64,000 nucleotides of DNA from assembly GCA_950097015.1 (NCBI GenBank), contig CATNEN010000007.1:10417001-10481000 (forward strand), read 5' to 3'. The notes below the pieces were generated by a model, which was not told the DNA's origin, did not search any database, and was given only the letters and a program-made list of their open reading frames with translations. This document shows positions 1 through 10,900 of the stretch, one piece after another. Within the stretch, counting starts at the first letter, position 1. Each line of letters opens with the position of its first letter. Source of the DNA: Macrostomum hystrix (taxonomy: Eukaryota; Platyhelminthes; Macrostomidae). The position numbers were made by a program, and so were the translations under genes.

Positions 1-3000
1 AGCCTGCTTGGCGGCGGCCCAGCCGTTGGCAAACTCAGCGAAGCTGGCAGGGGCCAGCACTCTGTGCAGCCGCTCCGCCAGCTGCTCCACCTGCGCAGGT
101 GTGGGGCGAGCAGTAATTATCCCCAGGATGTGAGGAGGATTTTAGCGCCTAAAGCCATTTGGATGCGGCTTGACTCAAACCCACCTCATGCCGGCACCAG
201 CGCAGTAGGGCGCTGTTGGCCTCGCGGCCGAAGCCGGCCAGGCCGAACTCTTTTAGCGACTCGACCAGCGTCTTGAAGAAGGCGGCCGCGATGCGCTTAG
301 CGTAGAGAGCCTGCGAGTCCTCCAGCTTGACGTTGTCAACCAGGTGCCGCCGGATGCTGGAGCGCAGGTGCAGAAAGTACTCTGCAGCTTCGGCCGCTTT
401 GCCTAGCCGGACCAGCTCGCGCACCGCCTTGCGGGAGGACTTCGGGCCGCCGCGCAGGGACACGTGAGGCGGGATCTGCAGCTCCCTGGAGGCAAGGGGT
501 GGCAGTGCGCCGGCTATCCACGAGTATTCCTAGGCGATAATTTGTTTGTTGCTCCCTACACTACTACAGGGAAATTTTTTAACTGGGCGCCTAGTTTTTA
601 CAATTGGCCAACTGGGGAAAGCTTTAACAGATTTGAGACTCGGCCAACTAAGATAAGAATGCTATTTATAACTGAGGGATATACCTGGTTTATTTTATTT
701 TCCTCGCTATGCAGTGAGGGAAGTTTTTACTAAACTAGCAATTGCACAAGTTGTGATTTACTATACTCGCATATGTAGGAAACCTAAGAAGCTAGAAGGA
801 ATTAAAAAGAATCGGCTGTGCTCACTGATTAGCAGTCTAACTACAGCTCTGAGCAGTGCTCACCAGATCAGCAGTCTAATCCGAGCTCTGAGCAGTGCTC
901 ACCAGATCAGCAGTCTAATCCGAGCTCTGAGCAGAGCTCACCCGATCAGCAGTCTAATCCGAGCTCTGAGCAGAGCTCACCCGATCAGCAGTCTAATCAT
1001 AGCTCTGAGCAGTGCTCACCCGATCAGCAGTCTAACCACAGCTCTGAGCAGTGCTCACCCGATCAGCAGTCTAATCCGAGCTCTGAGCAGTGCTCACCAG
1101 ATCAGCAGTCTAATCCGAGCTCTGAGCAGAGCTCACCCGATCAGCAGTCTAATCATAGCTCTGAGCAGTGCTCACCCGATCAGCAGTCTAATCACAGCGC
1201 CCTTGCGCAGATCGATGCGGCCCTTGAGCACTCGCAAATGCGGCCGGGCCTCCAGGCGTTTGTAGCACTCCAGCAGCAAGTCCACCGCCTTCTCAAAGCG
1301 TCGCTCAGCAATGAGAACGTCCAAGTCGTCGGGCTTGTCTTCAAACCAGGCCGCCTCGGTGTCCTCCGGGCTTCGCGAAGCAGCAGGCGATGGCGGCGTC
1401 GTAGCGGCAAAGCCGGGTCGGGCGCTAGTTGTGCCCGAGTGCAGCAGCGTCGGTTGGCGCTTGGCCGAGTCCAAAATGGCCTTCGCCAGCTTCGCCGAGC
1501 GGACCTTCTCTATCTGTGAAGTTGAAGGGGCGACATGTGTTAGTAAACCCATGAAACAGCTGCGCATAATTCCCGAGTTAAATCAATCTCTCACCCAAGC
1601 CGTCGCCTCGTCCGCCGAGCCCACGCTGAAGACTCGAGTCTCCGGGAAGACGCGAATCTTCACCAAGTTGCCAAACTGCGCCGCCCCGGAGGAGCCGCCG
1701 CCTCCAGCGCCAGCTGCAGAGTTAACTCCTTCGGGCGATGTTGATGCAGCCGCGGAGGTCGGGTGGAAACTCTCGATGTCGTGCCTGGAGGCCACGCCGC
1801 TAAATGAGACGGTGTCCAGCTCGATGAGCTCCAGCAGCGTCAGCTTCCTACTGGCGGCATCGGGACCGCCAACAGAGGCCAGGAGGACGCAGTCGTTGAG
1901 CAGGAACAGGTAGAACTCGCCGATTGGATGCAGGCCGGCGGGGCTGACCTCGGTGCAGTCGCCGTGGTGCAGCATGACGCGGTTGGGGACGTCGGCGACG
2001 TCAGAGCTGCCCTCCACGCGCTCCAAGATGTAGGAGAGAGCCTTGCGAGAGTCGGTCTCGGTGGCTGCTGCGGTGGACGCACCGAGCGAAGCGGACGAGG
2101 CGGCGGAGTCGGAGCGCGGCTTGCCATCGGCGCCGACCAAATCGCTGAGGCGAAAGTCGGTGAGCACCTCCAGCAGGTGGCGCTGGTCCTTCAGCATGCC
2201 GCTCATGACCTGCATCTCAGCCTCCAGCAAGGCCACCTCCTTTGCTGCCTCGATGAACAGCTGATAGTTCTGGTACACCGCCTTCTTGATGTTGCCGTCC
2301 GTCTCCTCAATGATCTGCTGCACCATGGCTTCGATGTCGCCCGTGTTGTGCTCACCTCGTTGCACCAGGTCCTTCACGACTACAGATAAACAAACAAATG
2401 GTGGGAGGGGCTGCAGAATAAAGAAATGAAAATACGAAGCGATATCTAAGTAGAGGGTCAACAAGTTTTGCAACTTTCTCCAGAATTTTTGTTCATAACA
2501 TGCATGATGGAAAAACAAGGGCTTGGCCTTGTCCTTTTTACTAATACTTTTTACTCCTTTTTACTACGTCCTTTTTTACTCGTACATGCAGAGCTTTTCT
2601 TCCCAATTCTAATTGTTTTTTTTAGTAGAGTAGATCATAGAGGGTCCTAGTAAAGTAGTGGCCATGAAATCCAAGATAGTTAACTCAGATTTAAAATGTC
2701 TTATCTACTGACATTACCTGTTAAGAGATACAAAATTTTATAGTACAATACTTATATTATGCTATCTCTCAACAATTTCTTGCTTAAGACTTTGCAATAG
2801 ACAAAAAAATAAAATACAAAAAGTTCACTTGATTTCAGTTAGAACTACCTAAACACCTATGCCTCTGGTTTGCTAAAAATCAACAAAATTCATATATTAT
2901 ATACAATTAGAAGTTGGGCATAATTTCTCTTTTCTGAACCTGCCAGAGCATAAAACTTCTGTACATTGTCAACAGTGTTATAAAAAATTGCCTGCTGATA

Positions 3001-3476
3001 CAGTATATATATGCTACATCTTTTTCAAAAGGACATAGTTCAGTATCTAGATAAAAAACTAACATGTCATCTGACAAGACTAATTTAATAAATATTATAT
3101 TTTTATAAAAAGAATATTTAAATTTATTTCAAATAAATTCATTTATTTTTAAAGCAAGTGTTACAAGCTGACAGAAATGTATTGACTAAAACAATATTCA
3201 TTGTTGACAAAAGGTATACAAATGAAGCTATCAGATCATTTCAATCAATGTGATTGAATTTTTGACGAATTTATTTTCCTATAAAATATACGATACAATC
3301 ATTGTGATCATTTTTACATTTAGAAATTCATAAACTACAAAGTAAAAAATCTAGCTCCCTTAAAAAAGTATATCCTTACAATCCAAAGGATTATCCTTTG
3401 CTCGGAGAATGCGTTTTAATCCGGTACTCGCAGTAGAGTGGGACACATCTTTTCTTTCAGTTACATCAGTAGCCAT
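1..3476 (-). CDS. EXOC8: Exocyst complex component 8 (Exo84), 5' three quarters of gene
   Basis: Exo84 is a subunit of the octameric exocyst, which tethers secretory vesicles to the plasma membrane and in animals binds Ral GTPase through its PH domain. Exons on the minus strand: 3476-3380, 2379-1595, 1513-1196, 481-185, 90-1, with phases 1,0,0,0, giving 529 open codons before the left edge; the human protein has about 725 residues, so the C-terminal ~200 are outside. Family matches seen: N-terminal helix KKAVYQNYQLFIEAAKEV, PH core around PIGEFYLFLLNDCVLL, WFEDKPDDLDV, and SLRGGPKSSRKAV opening the Exo84 C-terminal helical region. The short first exon (MATDVTERKD...) lies in AT-rich DNA; it was found because its donor at 3379 restores the frame exactly (LDF-VKDLVQRG). 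A pyrimidine tract plus AG at 3525-3526, 49 nt upstream of the ATG, could be a 5'UTR or trans-splice acceptor. The start of exon 4 could instead be at 485, but that breaks phase. Confidence 0.92.
815..1195. repeat. 39-bp minisatellite in EXOC8 intron 3
   Basis: About ten copies of a 39-bp unit (core agcagtctaatccgagctct) fill the intron side of the exon ending at 1196. The splice donor itself lies in the terminal copy. Because 39 is a multiple of three, the array gives spurious open frames on both strands; it is not coding. Confidence 0.9.
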
Positions 3477-4720
3477 GACAAATGTAAACTAATTAGATAA
3501 TAGATGCACTAGAAACCAAAGCAGCTGAAAGAAACAAAGCTCACAAAAAGCTAAATTACTATGTTCTTCGACTATTTAAAAAAATTCACTTATTAAGCTT
3601 TTCTTTATTGGTTAATCGCCCTCAGATGCAGAGAGCAAAGGTTTTTTAAGGAAGGTGTCTTTTATATAAAGATCTTGAATTTCTATTAAATCTTCAATTT
3701 TAAATTGTTGCATAAATTGAAAAAAATAAATACAGAGAACCATTTACATACGATTATTTTTTCCTCTAAGTTTAGGTATTTTTTCTTATTTAAAAGGCTT
3801 GGTTTTTTACATACTAAATTCGATTTGATTAACTGTTATTTTAGTTATCACATTTAACTTGCACGACTTTTCTAAGATATACATCCGATAATAAAATTTT
3901 TTATGGATCTGCATCTGCAACGGTGGAAATAGTTTAGGTTCTTAGGGATTATTAAACATTTGCATGCTAGTTAGTATACTTTCATGACACCAAACAAGCA
4001 TGTCTTGATCAATTCCATATTTGATTTAGGGTAGATGAATCTACCCTACATGTTATATTCAATTTAATAATAATATTTTAATTAACATATTTCCTATTAT
4101 GGCTTACTAAATGAAATAAATATTGTAATGGCCTACAATTAATGAGTTACGATTTTTCTACCTAGGACAGTCTAGGAAAGTTTTTCATCGTGAAAAAAAT
4201 AGGAATTTTTGCTTTTAAAATCAATTGTTTTGGATAGGTCATTAAAGCTTATAGCTAAATAATAGCTACTTCAGGCAATATTTTTATTTATACTTTGTTT
4301 GATTCACCAATTAAAGTGCATTTAAATCTACTGAGAAGAAAATGTGTATTATTGCAAGTAAAAAACTAAGGCACTAGAAAAATTAGTAAAAAATGGACAT
4401 TTTTATTATAGAAAATGTTGAGTGGTATCACATGATTATCTGAATTATTAGACATGTCTGATTCTAATAAGTATATATCGCTGGCATTATATGTTGCATC
4501 GGAATTGTATAAGTATTCAAAATATTTTGTATTTATTTACTATATTTTTTACAGATTTTTGTTACTTAAAGCTTTTCTATTCTGTTTGTATTAAAAAATT
4601 CAAGATTTTTGTTGACAGAATGTCATTGAATTCTAAGGTCATCATTTTTATATAATTTTTTAGAAAACTTAAGTTTCTTTACTGTAAGATTTTGAGACAA
4701 AAATATTTATTTTCAGCGCT
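2400..4720. other. AT-rich block between and within divergent genes
   Basis: Base composition changes sharply to AT-rich here, with many poly-A/T runs, compared with the GC-rich exons either side. It holds EXOC8 intron 1, the small EXOC8 first exon (3380-3476) and the shared upstream region of EXOC8 and the PH/WW gene. Apart from the first exon no convincing coding segment is visible. A small inverted repeat with 10-bp arms (4027-4048) and an AG preceded by pyrimidines near 4716 are the only local signals seen. Confidence 0.75.
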
Positions 4721-4952
4721 ACACTCAAGAATGAGATTTTTTTACTTTGAATAAATATTCTTCAGTTTTCTCCATCTCCCTGCCTCCCACAGAGGCACAT
4801 GGTCTAGATTGGCCAAGTGGCGCTGCGCCCCTCAACATCTGAGCCCATCGTTTCCCTTTCCTCGGCTTGCACTGGCCCGACATCGTCCCGTCTCCATTGC
4901 GAGCCTCGAACCTTTGAAAGGCAAGCAGATTGCAAGACAGTGAGAGACGATC

Positions 4953-7900
4953 ATGTCTGATTGGCTGGTACCTGCGGCTGCAGTTGGAGCCTCCGCCACT
5001 AGCCCGCTGCTGCCCACCACCACCTTCGGCGTCAGCGGCATCAGCACTAGCGGCCTTGGCGCTGGCATTGTCGACCATCTGGACGTCATCAATGGCGGCG
5101 GTGATGGCTGCCTTCTGATGGACAACGTTGGCATCGCCGACGAGCCGGAGGTCCTCGGCCTGGAGGCAGCTGCTCTGCCGGCCTCGGAGGCCTCGGAGAA
5201 TCAGTGCCTGCTCAGCGAAGACCTCTATAGGCTGTCAAGCGTGCGCCGCACCTGGAAGAAAGAGAGCCTGGAGCTCTGGGCGTTAAAAGACGACGCCGGC
5301 TACGTGTTGGAGAGCCGCGGCGGCTCCTTCAGTCGGCAGTTTCAGCGGGCTCAGGTGCGCCGCTTTCTGTTTAAATGTGGTTGGCCGCACTCTTTGGCAG
5401 GTAGATTGATACAATATGACTTTCTACTCTTAGCAGTACTGTCACTAAAATTCATCTTTTTACTGAAGGTTCGCGCCTGGGTCGAGCTGACGGGAAGCGG
5501 TACCGGCGCCGGTGTCAGTTTGACCATCCCAGCCGGTCGGCTAAAAGACCGCCTGGTGTTCGGTGTGCGCTTCATCTCCGACTCCGCGGCCGACACTGGG
5601 CTGGAACTCCCGTCGCCAAGCCCCGGCGGCGCGAAATGGCAGCGATTCAGAGCGGTGTCGGTGCACCAGATGTACCGCTGGATGCTGGTGCTGCGGCGGC
5701 TGTTTCCTGATCCGGCCTGCCCCGAGCCGCGGCCTGGCCTGGACTTTGTTTCCCATGGCAACGAGGTTTGTACTGCGTGGCTGTGTACTCAAGTCGGCTC
5801 GGCTCAAAGACAGCGTTTTAAGCTTAGAAGAAGAAGTGGAACAGTGATACCCGCGATGCCGACTTGGCCAATTTCGCCGGTCATTATTTGGCTGTTGGCT
5901 TCGGCTCTCTTCCAGATAGGCTTCCGCCTGGCTAACGCCAAATGCTTCATCTCTCTAGCGCTGTGTTTGGGCTGCCTGTCTTCCTCAAGTGCCGCCGGGG
6001 TCACCCGCTTCTTGTTTTCCCTCGCTGCCAAGAGGCGCCGGTCGGGGTCGGACATTACCAAAACACGCCCCAGGCAGAAAAATCCTTCAGTGTCTGCCAC
6101 GCCCACCGTGCCAAAAGTAATACTCGTAATTTATTACCTGCGCCCAGGTGCACCGGGTGGCTGGAGGCCTAATTAAAAAATATGTTACTGTCTTGGCAGC
6201 CAAGGAGACATGACAGTCATAAATAAGCGGTTGGTCCACATTCTCGAGCACGGGATCACCAAGGTTTTAATTTTAACTGTCAGGTGACCACGAATAAAGG
6301 GGAGCTGTAGGAGGCAGCTGTACTAGGGGAGATAGATGGAGGCAGCTGTACTAGGGGAGATAGATGGAGGAAGCTGTAGGAGGCAGCTGTACTAGGGGAG
6401 ATGGTTGGAGGCAGCTGTAGGAGGCAGCTGTACTAGGGGAGATGGATGGAGGCAGCTGTACTAGGGGAGATGGATGGAGGCAGCTGTACTAGGGGAGATG
6501 GATGGAGGCAGCTGTACTAGGGGAGATCGATGGAGGCAGCTGTACTAGGGGAGATGGATGGAGGCAGCTGTACTAGGGGAGATGGATGGAGGCAGCTGTA
6601 CTAGGGGAGATGGATGGAGGCAGCTGTACTAGGGGAGATGGATGGAGGCAGCTGTACTAGGGGAGATGGATGGAGGCAGCTGTACTAGGGGAGATGGATG
6701 GAGGCAGCTGTACTAGGGGAGATGGATGGAGGCAGCTGTACTAGGGGAGATGGATGGAGGCAGCTGTACTAGGGGAGATGGATGGAGGCAGCTGTACTAG
6801 GGGAGATGGATGGAGGCAGCTGTACTAGGGGAGATGGATGGAGGCAGCTGTACTAGGGGAGATGGTTGGAGGCAGCTGTACTAGGGGAGATGGATGGAGG
6901 CAGCTGTACTAGGGGAGATGGATGGAGGCAGCTGTACTAGGGGAGATGGTTGGAGGCAGCTGTACTAGGGGAGATGGTTGGAGGCAGCTGTACTAGGGGA
7001 GATGGTTGGAGGCAGCTGTACTAGGGGAGATGGTTGGAGGCAGCTGTACTAGGGGAGATGGATGGAGGCAGCTGTACTAGGGGAGATCGATGGAGGCAGC
7101 TGTACTAGGGGAGATGGATGGAGGCAGCTGTACTAGGGGAGATGGTTGGAGGCAGCTGTACTAGGGGAGATGGATGGAGGCAGCTGTAGGAGGCAGCTGT
7201 ACTAGGGGAGATGGATGGAGGCAGCTGTACTAGGGGAGATCGATGGAGGCAGCTGTAGGAGGGAGCTGTACTAGGGGAGATGGTTGGAGGCAGCTGTACT
7301 AGGGGAGATGGTTGGAGGCAGCTGTACTAGGGGAGATGGTTGGAGGCAGCTGTACTAGGGGAGATGGATGGAGGCAGCTGTACTAGGGGAGATGGTTGGA
7401 GGCAGCTGTACTAGGGGAGATGGATGGAGGCAGCTGTAGGAGGCAGCTGTACTAGGGGAGATGGATGGAGGCAGCTGTACTAGGGGAGATCGATGGAGGC
7501 AGCTGTACTAGGGGAGATGGATGGAGGCAGCTGTACTAGGGGAGATGGATGGAGGCAGCTGTACTAGGGGAGATGGATGGAGGCAGCTGTACTAGGGGAG
7601 ATGGATGGAGGCAGCTGTACTAGGGGAGATGGATGGAGGCAGCTGTACTAGGGGAGATGGATGGAGGCAGCTGTACTAGGGGAGATGGATGGAGGCAGCT
7701 GTACTAGGGGAGATGGATGGAGGCAGCTGTACTAGGGGAGATGGATGGAGGCAGCTGTACTAGGGGAGATCGATGGAGGCAGCTGTACTAGGGGAGATGG
7801 ATGGAGGCAGCTGTACTAGGGGAGATGGATGGAGGCAGCTGTACTAGGGGAGATCGATGGAGGCAGCTGTACTAGGGGAGATGGATGGAGGCAGCTGTAC

Positions 7901-10900
7901 TAGGGGAGATGGATGGAGGCAGCTGTACTAGGGGAGATGGTTGGAGGCAGCTGTAGGAGGGAGCTGTACTAGGGGAGATGGATGGAGGCAGCTGTACTAG
8001 GGGAGATGGTTGGAGGCAGCTGTACTAGGGGAGATGGTTGGAGGCAGCTGTACTAGGGGAGATGGATGGAGGCAGCTGTACTAGGGGAGATGGATGGAGG
8101 CAGCTGTACTAGGGGAGATGGTTGGAGGCAGCTGTACTAGGGGAGATGGTTGGAGGCAGCTGTAGGAGGGAGCTGTACTAGGGGAGATGGATGGAGGAAG
8201 CTGCAGGAGGCAGCTGTACTAGGGGAGATCGATGGAGGCAGCTGTACTAGGGGAGATGGATGGAGGCAGCTGTACTAGGGGAGATGGATGGAGGCAGCTG
8301 TACTAGGGGAGATGGTTGGAGGCAGCTGTACTAGGGGAGATGGTTGGAGGCAGCTGTACTAGGGGAGATGGTTGGAGGCAGCTGTAGGAGGGAGCTGTAC
8401 TAGGGGAGATGGATGGAGGCAGCTGTACTAGGGGAGATGGTTGGAGGCAGCTGTACTAGGGGAGATGGTTGGAGGCAGCTGTAGGAGGGAGCTGTACTAG
8501 GGGAGATGGATGGAGGAAGCTGCAGGAGGCAGCTGTACTAGGGGAGATGGATGGAGGCAGCTGTAGGAGGGAGCTGTACTAGGGAAGAGGGTAACTGAGG
8601 GGGAATCTCAGCCTTGTAAGAAGTACTCAAGCCAGCCCATCACTATTCTCAGTGCCCCTGAGTTGATCTGAACTCGCCGCCAATTTGCGCAGGAGTTCCA
8701 GGGCCGCTGGGACAAGTGCCACCCCAGCATGCTGGACGCGCAGCTGTCCCACGAAGCTGCGGCGGCGCACGGCGGCGAGTCTCGCAGCCCGGACGCCGGC
8801 CAGCCCGCTGCCCGGCATCAGCAGGGCCAGCAGCCACCGCCCAGCTATGAGGCCATCATGACCCAGATGAAGTCCTGCCAGGTGCCAGCTGTGGTGAGTG
8901 GAGATTGTACACGGACTTTGGATTCCAACTCCGGTCCTTGTTGCCCGAGCTGCTTCTTCGGTCACTGCGTCACGTGACCGCTTGAGGCTTTCTAGAATAA
9001 ACAGTCTGAAATCTCAAGCGCATGATGGCGTACTGTAGGATGCTTCACGGAGTTTCGCTACTGGCTTTGTAGCTCGGCCGTCCTCTCCGCTTCCGTCTCC
9101 TCTGCTTGCTTATCTGCGCCCTGCTGTCTGGCCTGAGACCCAAGCGGTTATTTCTCTATTTTAACTGCGAGCCTTGTAAATCGCAGATTTTAGCAAAGCT
9201 AATTTATAGCGAACTCATTCTTGGACCTCTCCCAGCCTCACTAGTATCCGCGTGCTTCTGAATTATGCAGTTTTGCCTCGGTGCAAACATGCTTTCTTTG
9301 TGCTGCTTGTGCCATTTCGTATTCATAATTTGCTCGGTGCGAGATCCCAGTTGTACTTTTATGCCTGACTGCCAGCCCTAAGTCAGCTGGGCTGGTGAAT
9401 TGTTCTGCAACCGATCCGTGGGGGTGGGGGTTCTGTGGAGACAGTCCCAGATAGGCCTTTGTTAATCTATGAACAGCGGCTCATGCTGCTAATTAGCTTC
9501 TGTTTCTATTGTTTCTGCAGTTGGCCAGAGAGAAGTTGGGCCCAAGAGATTTGCGCCTACTAATCTAACTGGCCTACGATGTACTTTTAAGATAAGCAAG
9601 TGTGGAAATCCAAGATTCGTGCGAGATTAATTGGCATTAAATAGCTAGCGTCTGACCGGAGAGTGCGTTGAGTGCGTCTGACAGGATGAGCACATAGTAG
9701 ATGGTGTCTGTCAGGATGAGCCCACAGTAGAGAGTGTCTGACAGGATGAGCACACAGTAGAGAGTGTCTGACAGGATGAGCACACAGTAGAGAGTGTCTG
9801 ACAGGATGAGCACACAGTAGAGAGTGTCTGACAGGATGAGCACACAGTAGAGAGTGTCTGACAGGATGAGCACACAGTAGAGAGTGTCTGACAGGATGAG
9901 CACACAGTAGAGAGTGTCTGACAAAATGAGTACACAGTAGAGTGTCTGACAGGATGAGCACACAGTTGTGTGTGTATGATGAGCACACAGTTGAGTGTGT
10001 ATGATGAGCACACAGTCGAGTGTGTATGATGAGCACACAGTCGAGTGTGTATGATGAGCACACAGTCGAGTGTGTATGATGAGCACACAGTCGAGTGTGT
10101 ATGATGAGCACACAGTCGAGTGTGTATGATGAGCACACAGTCGAGTGTGTATGATGAGCACACAGTTGAGTGTGTATGATGAGCACACAGTCGAGTGTGT
10201 ATGATGAGCACACAGTCGAGTGTGTATGATGAGCACACCACTGTATACTTACCAAACGCTCCTCACTGCTCCCTTGCCCGCCAGTTCCGGCAGCAGGAGC
10301 ACACGCCGCCTCCTCTGCAGGCTGTTGGAGCCGACGGAGCCTCTGCGCAATGCCGTAGGCGCCGTCGTCAGGAAGACGACACCTTCCTGCCGCCGCACGG
10401 CCCACCGGTGCGGTGGCCGCTGAACCTCGGCCAGGGCGAGGAGTTCGGCCTGCCAGAGCACGTGCAGCACCTTTGGGATTTCAACCTCGACCGGGCCGTG
10501 TTCGTCGACCACGTCAACAAAACGGTGTTCTACGAAGATCCTCGCGGCGTGGACCGGAACGCGGCCAGCGATCAGCTGCAGCAGCCGTGCCAGCAGCCAA
10601 CCAAGTACATCATCTACCGGGAGCCGGAGGGCCGGCAGAGCTCCACAGCTGATATTCTGCTGTCGCCGGAGAATCTCAACGTTTTGGAGGCCGAGAAGAT
10701 GGCCGAGGCCGCCAGGTCTAAGGTACGGGCGGCCATACGAGCTATTATGGTTGAGCCGGAGTGGAAAAGTGCTGCCATATTCTCATTGATAAAACGAGAT
10801 TTGGGTGAGGGTCAAGTTTAGATTTAGTATCTCACTGTTCTCAAGATTAGGGTGAGGCTCTCATTGTTCTTAAGGTCAGGGTGAGGCATCACTATTCTCA

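Noticed and set aside
714-1265. 183-residue open frame with a 13-residue repeat (SSLIRALSSAHQI)
   Set aside because: Translation of the 39-bp intronic minisatellite; 39 is a multiple of three and both strands are open.
5351-5761. 136-residue minus-strand frame opposite PH/WW exon 2
   Set aside because: Antisense shadow of a GC-rich coding exon.
5766-6176. Read-through of PH/WW exon 2 to a stop at 6176
   Set aside because: The sequence past 5765 loses domain character and the next exons join in phase from the donor at 5766.
9587-10405. 272-residue minus-strand frame rich in Cys and His
   Set aside because: Reads through two tandem arrays antisense to a good plus-strand exon at 10285-10722.
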